From assembly GCA_032719365.1 (NCBI GenBank), contig CM064870.1, positions 28,537,066-28,601,065 on the forward strand: a stretch of DNA of 64,000 nucleotides, given 5' to 3'. A program made the translations under genes and the position numbers. The notes beneath the pieces were generated by a model. It did not search any database and was not told the origin of the DNA. It saw nothing but the letters and a program-made list of their open reading frames with translations. The stretch is from Prinsepia uniflora. Lineage: Eukaryota > Streptophyta > Magnoliopsida > Rosales > Rosaceae. Of this stretch, positions 10,366-19,791 are shown piece by piece (position 1 is the stretch's first letter; every line of letters begins with the position of its first letter).

Positions 10366-13067
10366 ACTCCGGGGTGACTCACGAGTACTCTATGCCTCCG
10401 ACACTGCCTCGACGTCGACTCCCGCGCTAGCTCCACGACCTGTAGGGCAATTTAAAAACAGAAGGTGTGAGTGAACCATAAAAAATAAAAGTTTCGAAAA
10501 CCGTTTTATAATCAAACCAGGGTTTTGGCCCTCCGTTTTGAAAACATACATGCATAACTCATTAGATAAAAACAGTTATAAATCACGTAATCATCACCAT
10601 TAAAACAGTTACAGAATCATCGTAAAAACAGTTATAGAAACCACATCATAAGCATCATAAAACCGTATCATAAAACGTAAACATCAAGCAATCATTATCC
10701 GATCAAACCTGCTGGACCTATCCGAGTCTTTAAACTCCCGAGTCTTTAAACTCAATCCAGGCCTTAATAATATCCCAGTCTTTAAACTCCCGAGTCTTTA
10801 AACTCAATAGGCCTACGGGGGAAATATCAGTATATCCGAGTCTTTAAACTCAATCCGGGTCTTTAAACCCAATCTGGCCTCTCCCCCATCATAATCATAT
10901 CCGAGTCTTTAAACCCCATAACCAGATCCAGCAAATCCAATCCAAAACCATTTAAAAACCATTTCTAAATTCACATCCAAACCCGAATTCGAAATCACTG
11001 GTCTGATGCCCTTCCGGCATCCAAAACCGTCATTCCGAACCCAATTCTGAAATTCCACTTTTCAACTTTAAAACCAAATTCCGCTTTCCGAAATCCGATT
11101 CTAAAACCGAAAACCTTAATCATCGAAATCATGTTCCAAAATCCCTTTATAATCATTGAAAACCATTTAGCATTTGAAATCCCAAAATCATGGCATCAAA
11201 ATCAGAATTCAAAGTTTCCTCGTAAAACGTTCTGAAATCGAACTTCTCGAAAAACGTGCAATTATATAAAACTAACAAAGCATATTCAATAAACATGAAA
11301 TCATGAGTAAAACCATAAAACAATTATAGAAAAACAGTTATGCATGCTCAAGTATAGAGAAGGGGTCCACTCACAGGTACCAGGTACGTCACTCGCGTCC
11401 CGTACGTCTCGTACGTTCCTCGTCCGCCTCGGGGACTCCCGATCCTGCCAACAGTCACCAAAGAACGTCACTAACACGTCAACGAAGATCCTCCTAATGT
11501 TCCCCAACAATCCCCGGGTCCTAAACGTAACGAACCGAGACCGTAAACCTTCGATCCCACGGAACTAACTCGAATAGATGCCCGATTAACCCGAAACCTA
11601 GTCCAATAGACTCGTTACAACATCTAGACCAAAAACCTAGTTGACACTTTCCCCAGAAACCACCGCACGCGCCTCCACGCGCCGCCCAAAGTGGCTGCTC
11701 GTGGACTTCACGCGCCTGCACAGGCACTGTTCATCTTCAACCTTCGAACCCGTGCACTGTTCCAGACCGACGTGACAGGTTCTCCGCCGTCCGTCCACCA
11801 TTTCCCTTCCTCTTTTCACCAATCTCATCGTCCTCTACCCAGTAACCGATTCCCCTACTCCAAACACTCCATCACAGCCCCTAAATCGTCGTCACTAGCT
11901 CGAAACAAAAACCCGTTCAAAATCCTGTTTGCACTCCCGACCACCCGTGACCTCCCCCGTCACGGTGGCGACCCTAAACGACTCCTAAGGACTCACTGAA
12001 CTCACCAGACCTCACCAAACGCCTCAACTCGTACTCAAAAACCACGACTATCAATTTAACTTCCACGGCAAAACAGAGCAAATGAAAGGGGATGAGAAAT
12101 TACCTGTACGCCGACCACCACCGTGAGCTCTGCTGGATCTGTTCGACTCTCCTCCGTCCTCACAACACCAACAAGGGTCCAATTTGACTGTTCAGTCACG
12201 GGAAGTGCACAACCGTGCACGGTGGTTCTCTGGTTTGTACTCCCTGGTTTCCCCAGAACTCACCCTCTCCTCACACACTCAAACTCACACGAGCTGCCCT
12301 CACAACTCACCCACTACATCCCTCTCGATCTCTACTCACTCACTCAATCACCAAGCCACACCAACACACACTGCACTCGACCAATTCCTCCCTAAATCTC
12401 AGTCTCTGTTTCTTTCGAACACGACCACAAACACACGATTTACCCGTTTATTTTGAACCGTGCAACCTCTAGAAACCTCTAGCCAAACCCCACGTGTCAC
12501 AGCCCTGTGGTCCCAAACCAAAAATATCGCATCTCTCCTATACACTTGGCCTTATCTGATTGGCCCAATTCCCAATGAACCAAAAGACCAAAATACCCCT
12601 CTTTGAGTCAAAAATTACGGTTATGCCGCTGCCATTCTAGACCCGTAACTTGCCCGTCCTTTGTCCAATGAACACGTGCCGCCTGTCGTTGAACTCAGGA
12701 CGACGAGATCTACCTAACGGTCCTCGATCAACGTGTCAAAACCCGATCGTACGAAAAGTTAACTTTTCTTCCTATTTTAACCAAATTACGGTAATGCCCT
12801 CAACCTTCCGAACATCATAACTTCCTCCTCGGATGTCCGAATCGGGCGTGCCACCTGTCTACGAATTCGTGACGTCCCGAACTACGTCACCGTCATCAGT
12901 CACTACCCAATGGACATCCCGACTAAAAGTCAACTTTTTGCCCAAACTAGGGGCAAAATCGTCATTCTACACTAACAGACCTATCAGAACCAACTAACCA
13001 CCGATTAAGCTCACTAATCCCATCTTAATCACTGTCTTAACCCTGATTTCCGAGACAGGTCCTTACA
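10366..13067 (-). repeat. Truncated minus-strand gypsy LTR nested in the outer 3' LTR
   Basis: Read on the minus strand, an LTR starts TGTAAGGACCTGTCTCGG at 13067. It carries two U3 shared blocks (12831-12905 and 12661-12735), a GC-rich CACTGTTCA/ACGCGCC region near 11660-11750 and the GTTCACTCACACC-type motif near 10465 that precedes U5 in this group. The U5 end is missing: no CCTGTCA terminus is found near 10366. It is therefore truncated by roughly 200 bp or more, which fits the lack of a target-site duplication. Small open frames inside it are not genes. Confidence 0.7.
10722..10917 (-). repeat. Array of seven GAGTTTAAAGACTC-type repeats
   Basis: On the minus strand the 14-mer GAGTTTAAAGACTC and close variants occur seven times in about 195 bp. 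The positions are roughly 10723, 10739, 10775, 10790, 10837, 10856 and 10902. Each unit is a near-perfect palindrome. The same motif is arrayed at 58364-58546 in another LTR family. Confidence 0.85.
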
Positions 13068-13891
13068 CGCATGTGGGGGCGCATGAGCATGAATTTCAAG
13101 GTCAAATTGATCTTGTTCGAAAGGTTTTGACGTTCTGAATCCAATGGTGGTGGTTTCAAGTCGATTGAAGATCGTTTGATAGGTTATTTAGAAGTTTTTA
13201 GCCACGAGACACGTTGACTGTTTCGGGATGTGTGAGGGTCTTTGATATGGACTTGTATAAGTTCATAGTAGTAACCTTTGAGTATGATTTGGATAGGTCC
13301 GGATGTCCCGGAGAGTATGGATTAGCCCCGGAGTGACTTACGACGCGAGTTTCGAAGCGCGCAGCTTTGACGGTCTGTGAATAAACGTTTACTTTATAAA
13401 TATGATGCATGCATAAATGTTTTATATGTTTTATGATCATGATTTTAGATGCATTGATTGCAAGATGTTTTTTATATGATTTGGCATTTTCATAGAAAGT
13501 GTGGTTATATTACACGTATTTCGAGATTTCTGTTTTATATGATATTTGGGCTTAGGTCGAGTTTTATACATGCATGTGTCTTATGAAACTTTGATGGTTT
13601 CACGGAGAGGTGTGAAATCGAGGATTTGATTTAAGCTTTTGAAGGATTTCACGGTGATGCGAGAAATCGACATTTCGGGCTTGAGACACAGTTGATAAGA
13701 CTTGACTTGGATTAAAGTTAAGGATGATTTTGAAAAGTGTTTTGAATCATGAAAAGGTTTTCGGATTTGGAAATATCTTCCAGGCGTATGACCCAGTTGA
13801 TTTATGGTTTGACTTAGAGTACAGTCAAACGTGTGATATATCGGGCCGTGACCCAATTATGAGACGTATGAAAGATATTTTGGGCATGAGA
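13068..13891 (+). repeat. 3' LTR of the outer element, part 2 of 3
   Basis: Plus-strand LTR sequence resumes after the minus-strand LTR fragment. It starts in the GC-rich GCGCATGAG...GAATTTCAAGG block, which aligns with GCGCGTGACCGGGAATTTGAAGG of element C. It ends with TGAGA (13887-13891), the left target-site copy of element C. Confidence 0.75.
13887..13891. repeat. Target-site duplication TGAGA of element C, left copy
   Basis: TGAGA immediately precedes the TGTAACGCC start of the 5' LTR of element C. The identical TGAGA at 45726-45730 immediately follows the 3' LTR end, 31.8 kb away. The matching pair proves that 13892-45725 is one element with later insertions. Confidence 0.9.
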
Positions 13892-15460
13892 TGTAACGCC
13901 CCGAAAAATCCAAAAATTGTAAAATATTATAATAATGTGAAAATGACGTTTTCACGCACTGTTCACGGCGCTTGCGGCGGCGGGTGAGGGCGCGTGACCG
14001 GGAATTTGAAGGAGGGTTCAATACACTTTTTGATGCTCTCGATGATACGGACCAATTAGCGTTGGTTTCGGGTCAATCGGATATGAATTTAGAGTAGTTT
14101 TGCATACTCGAAGCGTATAGGTTACGCTTAAAATAATATTATTTTATTCCGACGACTAGGAAATTCGTACAGGAGATTATTTAACGAGTTAGTAATCTGA
14201 TATTACTTGTTTGACAGGCCCGAATACTTCCAGGACGTCGGAGGAACACGAACAGCTTGAGACTGAACAATCTGGACGGTGTGTGAGTCGGCTTTTGTTT
14301 TCTACCCTAAATGCATGCATATATGTTTTAAATGTCTGATAATATGATTTGAAATGATTTGGTATGATTGATACTTCGATATGATGATTTTCGGATTCTT
14401 GGAATATTATATTATTTTATATGCTTTTGGGCACGATTTTCGAGAAAACTATAAAACTGATGTTTCGAGCTATGGCTCGGGGTTTGAACTTGATTTTGAC
14501 TCGGATTATGAGTCTGGTATTAGATTTTATGGATTTATATCATGAATGAGATTGTGATTGCGTAGGTTTGCGTGAATTGGTTTATGGATTTGAGAAAAGT
14601 GTTTTTGGGCTTAAAGCCCAGTTCACAAATGGTTTTGAAATTAAATGCAACTGTTTTCACTGGTTTTTATAATGAGGATATATGAGGGCTTTCGGTGTGG
14701 AATATGTTTCCCCCGAAATAGACCCTGGAGATACGCTCGCCTCCGGGATGGAAGTGTTTACCCCGGAGAGGTCACGTAGCACGGTATGTTGTCGTGTAGC
14801 CAAATGGAGGCTCGACTCAGACGAGATGTGCTAGATTATATGGAGGTCAGTCAGTGATATGTTCATGACGACCTGGTTTGCCGGCTGGTGATGTATTCAC
14901 AGCGGCGAATGCTCGGGATTTGAGCGGTCCTTGAGCCTATTGATTTGCACGCATTGCAGGGATAACGTGACTATATATTGGACCTGGATCTTGTGTTTTT
15001 ATTTCTGTTTGAGATTTATGTTCATATCTTGATTATCTGATTTATAAGTTATGATATGCATGCATGTTTGTGAAACTGGAGGGTAAGACTATATTTTGTT
15101 AAATGTATTTCTAAGCTTTATTTTTGTCCACTCACACCTTTGATGTTTTAATTGCCCTCCAGGCCAGTGCACAGGTACTGAGGCTAATATCGAGGCAGAG
15201 GAATAAACAGACTGTTGCGTACTCAGACACTTTGCAGCGTAGGATTTTGATCCCTACTTGTAAATATTTCCTATGCTCTGTAAACCTGTTGACTAGGTCA
15301 AAGGTCTCGGAATACTGAATTATCCCTTGTCTGAAAATGTTTATCGTTTGTTATGTTCTATATGTATATATTTAAAACTACTTTTGGTACTTTCAAGTTA
15401 TTGTCAGATGGGAGCAGGATCTTTCACGGTTATCGAGGGATAATCGGGATGGGTCTTTTT
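13892..15460 (+). repeat. 5' LTR of element C with a ~1.1 kb internal deletion
   Basis: The LTR begins TGTAACGCCCCGAAAAATCC and ends in a degraded GGGTCTTTTT just before the PBS. It matches the 3' LTR (43076-45725) closely except that about 1.08 kb of U3 is missing near 13950 (corresponding to roughly 43135-44210). The lost part is the conserved U3 block plus the upstream half of the LTR. The 3' copy carries sequence shared with other LTR families there, so this is a deletion in the 5' copy rather than an insertion in the 3' copy. Confidence 0.85.
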
Positions 15461-15464
15461 AAAT

Positions 15465-15476
15465 TGGTATCAGAGC
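15465..15476 (+). promoter_or_regulatory. Primer-binding site of element C, tRNA-Met type
   Basis: TGGTATCAGAGC follows the 5' LTR end after a short degraded spacer and precedes gag by about 70 bases. Confidence 0.85.
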
Positions 15477-15547
15477 ACTAGGTTGCGGTCTGAGACATTG
15501 TGTGCATGTCTGGTTAACTGATCTGTTTTACGTATAGATACCTCTAT

Positions 15548-16949
15548 ATGCCTCCGCGACGTGAGCCTCGTGCACAGCCTAGCGAAGAGATGGAGGGTCC
15601 AGACGTAGAGAGAGCCCAACGTTTGGGGGCCACGAGTTTTACTGGTCAGACTAACCCAGATGAGGCTTATGATTGGGTTACACAGTTGGAACGGATTTTC
15701 AAGATCATGCGATGTCCACCAGGAGACATGGTTCCTTTAGCCACGTTTATGCTGAGTAGTCAGGCGTATCGATGGTGGTGTGGATTGCAGTTGACAGGAT
15801 TGGATGCCAACACCCTGAGTTTGGAGGATTTCAGGCACCGTTTCCTAGATCAGTTTTATCCTCGTTCTTTCCGTAATGCCAAGGAAGTGGATTTTCTTCA
15901 ACTGAAACAAGGAGATCTATCTGTGGCTGATTATGAGCAAAAGTTCTTGAACTTAGCAAATTTTGCCCCTTTGTATGTGTCTACCGAGGAGGACAAGTGC
16001 AGGAGGTTTGAGCAGGGGTTAAGAAATGAGATTCGTGGTGCTGTGACAGTGGGATCATATGCTTCTTTGAGGGAGTTGTCTGATGCAGCCGCCAGAGTTG
16101 ACGTGATTTTGCCGGTACAACAGCAGTTTTCAGGTTTCGGTCGGCGCCGAGAGCGACAGTATCAGGGAGCGCCGAGTCAGAGATGGCCGAAAAAGGGTGG
16201 TTCTAGTTCTGGATCGTCTGGAGGCACTCGAACGGTCGTGGGAATACACCGAGATTTGGGTCTCAATCTTTGGCAACAATGCAGTCTAGTGAAGCATCAG
16301 TGAGATCAACCAACCGACAGAACAGCGGGCCCAATCGGGGTAATGTGCTTGTTTCTTTTACTGTCGGGAGCCGGGTCATTTTAAGAAGGACTGCCCACGT
16401 TTGGTTGGTAGTGGTACCGGTTGGGGCACTGCAGAGCAGAGTCGGAGTACGGCATCGACTTCTGATACGACTGGGGGGAGAGGAGCTGGCCGAGGACGTG
16501 GTCAGACTTCGGGACCACAGGCTCGAGTATTTGCTGTTACTCAACAGGAGGCTCGATCTACCCCAGGAGTGGTGACAGGTATGCTTCCTATTTTTGGTCA
16601 TGATGCCCGTACCTTAATAGACTCGGGAGCTACTCATTCATTTGTTTCTCGCACTTATGCAACCTTAGCTGATAGAGAAATTTCTGCACTTGGTTGTGAT
16701 ATGGGAATCAGTACGCCGACCGGTGATATTTATGTAGTCAACCAAGTGATACGAGAGTATCCTGTATTGATAGGGGGTGTGCATCCCGTGGCTGATTTAA
16801 TTTTGTTAGAATTATGCGATTTTGATGTTACCCGCCAAAGTTATATCAGCTCTTACAGCAGAGAGATTGTTGCAGAGAGGTTGCCAAGGTTATCTGGCAC
16901 ATGTGATTGATGTACAGGATACCCCAGTTAGGATCGAGGACATCTCTAT
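15548..16949 (+). pseudogene. gag-protease part of chromovirus C, frameshifted
   Basis: The gag frame starts MPPRREPRA at 15548, a start shared with elements A and B (MPPRR). It runs through a Retrotrans_gag-type core (PDEAYDWVTQLERIF, FLDQFYPRSF, DYEQKFLNLANF, EEDKCRRFEQGL) until a stop at 16301-16303. Coding continues in another frame: a damaged zinc knuckle (CREPGHFKKDCP near 16362-16397, first cysteine pair disturbed, a stop just upstream). Next is an aspartic protease with LIDSGATHSFVS at about 16612-16650. Near 16825 the frame jumps from CDFDV directly to an AKVISALTAERLLQ region, losing the LGMDWL segment. Coding then stops at the A insertion point. Confidence 0.9.
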
Positions 16950-18239
16950 TGACAGGACCCGCCCCGATCCCACAGGGACCACAAGGGGACGTGCCCTGCT
17001 CCCGTCTGACACCCAATAATTCATACCAATTTTAACCTCAAAACATTTAAAAGCATAAATAACCAAATTAAAGTCATACATAAAATCCGAATTAAACGAA
17101 TGTCAGACAAGGGATATAATCCAAAATTACAAATTTGCGAGCACGACTCTAAAGTAATCCTGCGGGTACACCGCCCAGCAGGGGTTCAGGTACGCAGAAG
17201 TAGATCTATGCCTCAGCCTCTGGTTCCTCCTCTACCTCAGTTTCCCGACCTGGAGGGGTTATCAAAACAGTAAGGGTGAGTGGACCGAAACACAAGTTGA
17301 TGAAATCGTTTGATAAGTAAAACATATAATTTACCCCTCCGTTTTCCAAATATGCGTGCACCATAATTCCAAAATCATAAACCATATAATATGAACCATA
17401 AGGCATATAGCAAAACCATAACCATAATTTTAGTTGCTGCACTATACACTCCAATCCCGACATCCCTGATGTCTGACGTCCCTGACGTCCAATAGGTCAC
17501 AATCACAAGGCTACGCGTGCCACTCGGGTCTCAATTTCCGAGTTCAATCCCCGAACCCCGTTCGGGTACAGCATCCCCGATGCTTAGCGTCATAGACGCT
17601 GGACGTACTAGACGTCCGTGACCTCTCCGGGGTACCTCATCCGGAGGAGACAATACAATATGGAAGGATCTATACAGTGCAGTAACAAATACATTTTATT
17701 GATATCCACATGCAAACATATATATACATAGATAGAATCCGAACCAATCATTCAGTTTCACCGGACGGGTCTCAAGCCCAAATACCGTGAAACGTGCCAT
17801 AACCACACTTTCCATATCATCAAAACCATCATTGTTTTAGCATGTGAATAAGTATAATAAAACCAGAAAACATTTATGCACACAAGGGTTTAAGAAAATG
17901 GCCCACTCACAGTACAATCCTGCTAGAAACCGAACGTATACCCTCGTCCTGGTACAAATGTACAATCCCTGTCAAATCCAAGTATTCGTAAAGGTCAAAT
18001 TAAACCCCCAACATTCAACCATGAAAGCCTAGGTCGAAACCGACCCGGGAAAGCCGCCCGAACGCGCTTCCCAAGGTAATAAACCTTATTTTGACCAACT
18101 TAATGATCTCCGATCGACCCGAAACCACCGCCATTGGATCCGGATCGTCGAAACCTAAAGAATGGTGGTGGTCCCACCAGAAACACTGTTCACACGCGCC
18201 CCCACGCGCCGGTCAACGCGGCGGTCAACGCAGGAACAG

Positions 18240-18600
18240 TTCCTGCTGACGTCATCGCTGACGTCACTGCTGACGTCAGCATGACGTCATGCTGACGTCA
18301 TCTGACAGCTGGCAGGTCTGACATGTCAGACTCTGACAGGTGCCACGTGTCACCATCTGATTGGTCCACCTCACTGATCTGTCAGACCACGTGTCAGATC
18401 TGACATGTGCCACGTGTCAGCACGGCACTGGTCCACGTCACTGACATGTCAGTGACACGTGGCAGTCCCTGACTGGTCCACGTCACTGACATGTCAGTGC
18501 TGACTGTGCACTGACATGTGACACGTGTCGGCTCACGGTTGGTCCACGTCATCTGACAGACTGACAGGGTGCCACGTCAGCACCACTGTCATCAGACGGG
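18240..18600 (-). promoter_or_regulatory. ACGT-core motif cluster in the LTR (TGACGTCA array plus G-boxes)
   Basis: Five perfect TGACGTCA palindromes start at 18247, 18259, 18271, 18282 and 18293, a spacing of 11-12 bp. Over the next 300 bp there are five CACGTG cores in ACACGTGG/CCACGTGT contexts and several TGACATGTCA palindromes. TGACG and CACGTG cores are known binding sites of plant bZIP factors (TGA and G-box types; as-1-like elements). That they drive transcription of this LTR is an inference. An identical copy is in the other LTR at 25659-26019. Confidence 0.65.
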
Positions 18601-19396
18601 TTGACCCGTTTTCCTGCAACTCGGGTCGATCAGACCCGCGATCGAGACCCGGTTGCCATTCCTTCATTTCTGGGTCATTTTCAGTCCTTTCAATTCCTAC
18701 ATACTCGTCTTAGTCCCTAGATTAGTTCTAAGTAATTAGAATTGAGAAACACGGATCGAATCGAGGGCCTACCTTGAAGAACAGCTCTGGCCTCCCGTCG
18801 CAGTTTTGCCACCGCCCTGAGCTCCACCGGCCACGAGTTCGATTCCAGAAGGTTCCTGGATGTTCCTAGAGTTGATTAGGATTGATCACTGACCAGTTTA
18901 AACGTGGGAAAAGATTTACCAGAAATCTGGGTTGAAACCGCCACGGGTTTCCCCTGCTTCCTTCCGCGCCGCCGTCTGCCGCCGTCCACCGCCGTGCCTC
19001 CGTCCTTCCCCGTGAGTCCAGCAACACACAGACACAATGAGTGGGTAGCTGGCTGGGATACTTTGATCGAAATGGACAGAGTGCCCTGCGGGTGGGAAAT
19101 ATAAAGAATTGGAGGGAAAGCTGCTCAAAGATTTGAACGGCCCAGATTTGATCTCCAGATTAGATCAAGGGCTGAGATTAGATCTGGGGTTTTCAATCCA
19201 AAGGCTGAAATTTAAAGCTGGTACAATTGTTTAATTAATCCAATAGTGGATCAGATCCAATCTAGCCAATGGGTGAGTGACACTTGTCACTCACCAGGTG
19301 TCCTCCAATCAGATTTCCTGAATATAATATTCGACACGAAAACCGAGACACGAACTTCCCGAATTCACGTTTCTGACCATAACTTCCTCGTACGAA

Positions 19397-19635
19397 GTCC
19401 GATTTCGGCGTGCCGCCTGTCTACGGACTCAGGACGTCGAGGCCTACCCAACGGTCCTTGAGTCAACTGAAAATTAGTTGCCAAAAGAAAAGTCAACATT
19501 TTCCCCCGAGAGTCCAAATTACGGTAATGCCCCTGAACTTCCGATAGCCATAACTTTTTCCCTGATCGTCCGAATTGGACGTGCCACCTGTCTATGAACT
19601 CGTGACGTCCCGAACTACGTCACGGTCATAGGTCA
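19397..19635 (-). promoter_or_regulatory. Duplicated conserved U3 block
   Basis: Two related blocks lie near the 5' end of the LTR, each containing an ACAGGYGGCACG core flanked by GACGTC and a TCCGAtTcGG-like segment (19566-19635 and 19397-19460). Related blocks occur in nearly all other LTR families of the window, at a similar distance from the TGTAAC terminus. The function is unknown. Confidence 0.6.
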
Positions 19636-19756
19636 AAGTCCATTTAGTTCCTCAATCAAAAAGTCAACAATTTGACCATACCATTCACAGGGGTAAAATC
19701 GTCAATTCACACAATAAATTACAATATGGAAATCCTCGAATTTCCGGGGTGTTACA

Positions 19757-19791
19757 ACCTTCCCCCCTTAAGAAATTTCGTCCCGAAATTT
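19757..19791 (-). promoter_or_regulatory. Polypurine tract with adjoining hairpin
   Basis: On the minus strand, AAGGGGGGAAGGT (19769-19757) sits directly before the 3' LTR and is the plus-strand primer (PPT). Just upstream, 19773-19791 forms an inverted repeat AAATTTCG-N3-CGAAATTT with 8-bp arms and a 3-base loop that touches the gag-pol stop codon (19791-19793). The same layout recurs at 35612-35630 (element B), and an imperfect form lies near 43042-43057 (element C). Confidence 0.8.

Larger units (their letters stand above)
16950..19756 (-). repeat. 3' LTR of element A
   Basis: On the minus strand it runs from TGTAACACCCCGGAAATT at 19756 to GGGGCGGGTCCTGTCA at 16950, 2807 bp with TG...CA ends. 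It holds two copies of the conserved U3 block (19566-19635 and 19397-19460), the TGACGTCA/G-box region (18240-18600), the GC-rich ACGCGCC block (18190-18225) and a GTCCACTCACCC motif near 17275 before U5. No coding was recognised; the short open frames in it are chance frames. Confidence 0.95.

Noticed and set aside
10366..13067. Several 60-100 codon open frames in the minus-strand LTR (for example 11691-11999, 12123-12395)
   Set aside because: They overlap each other in several frames, match no known protein, and lie inside an LTR that is non-coding in all copies.
18904..19104. Small frames in the A LTR that recur unchanged at 26323
   Set aside because: They recur only because the two LTRs are identical; recurrence within one tandem is not evidence of coding.
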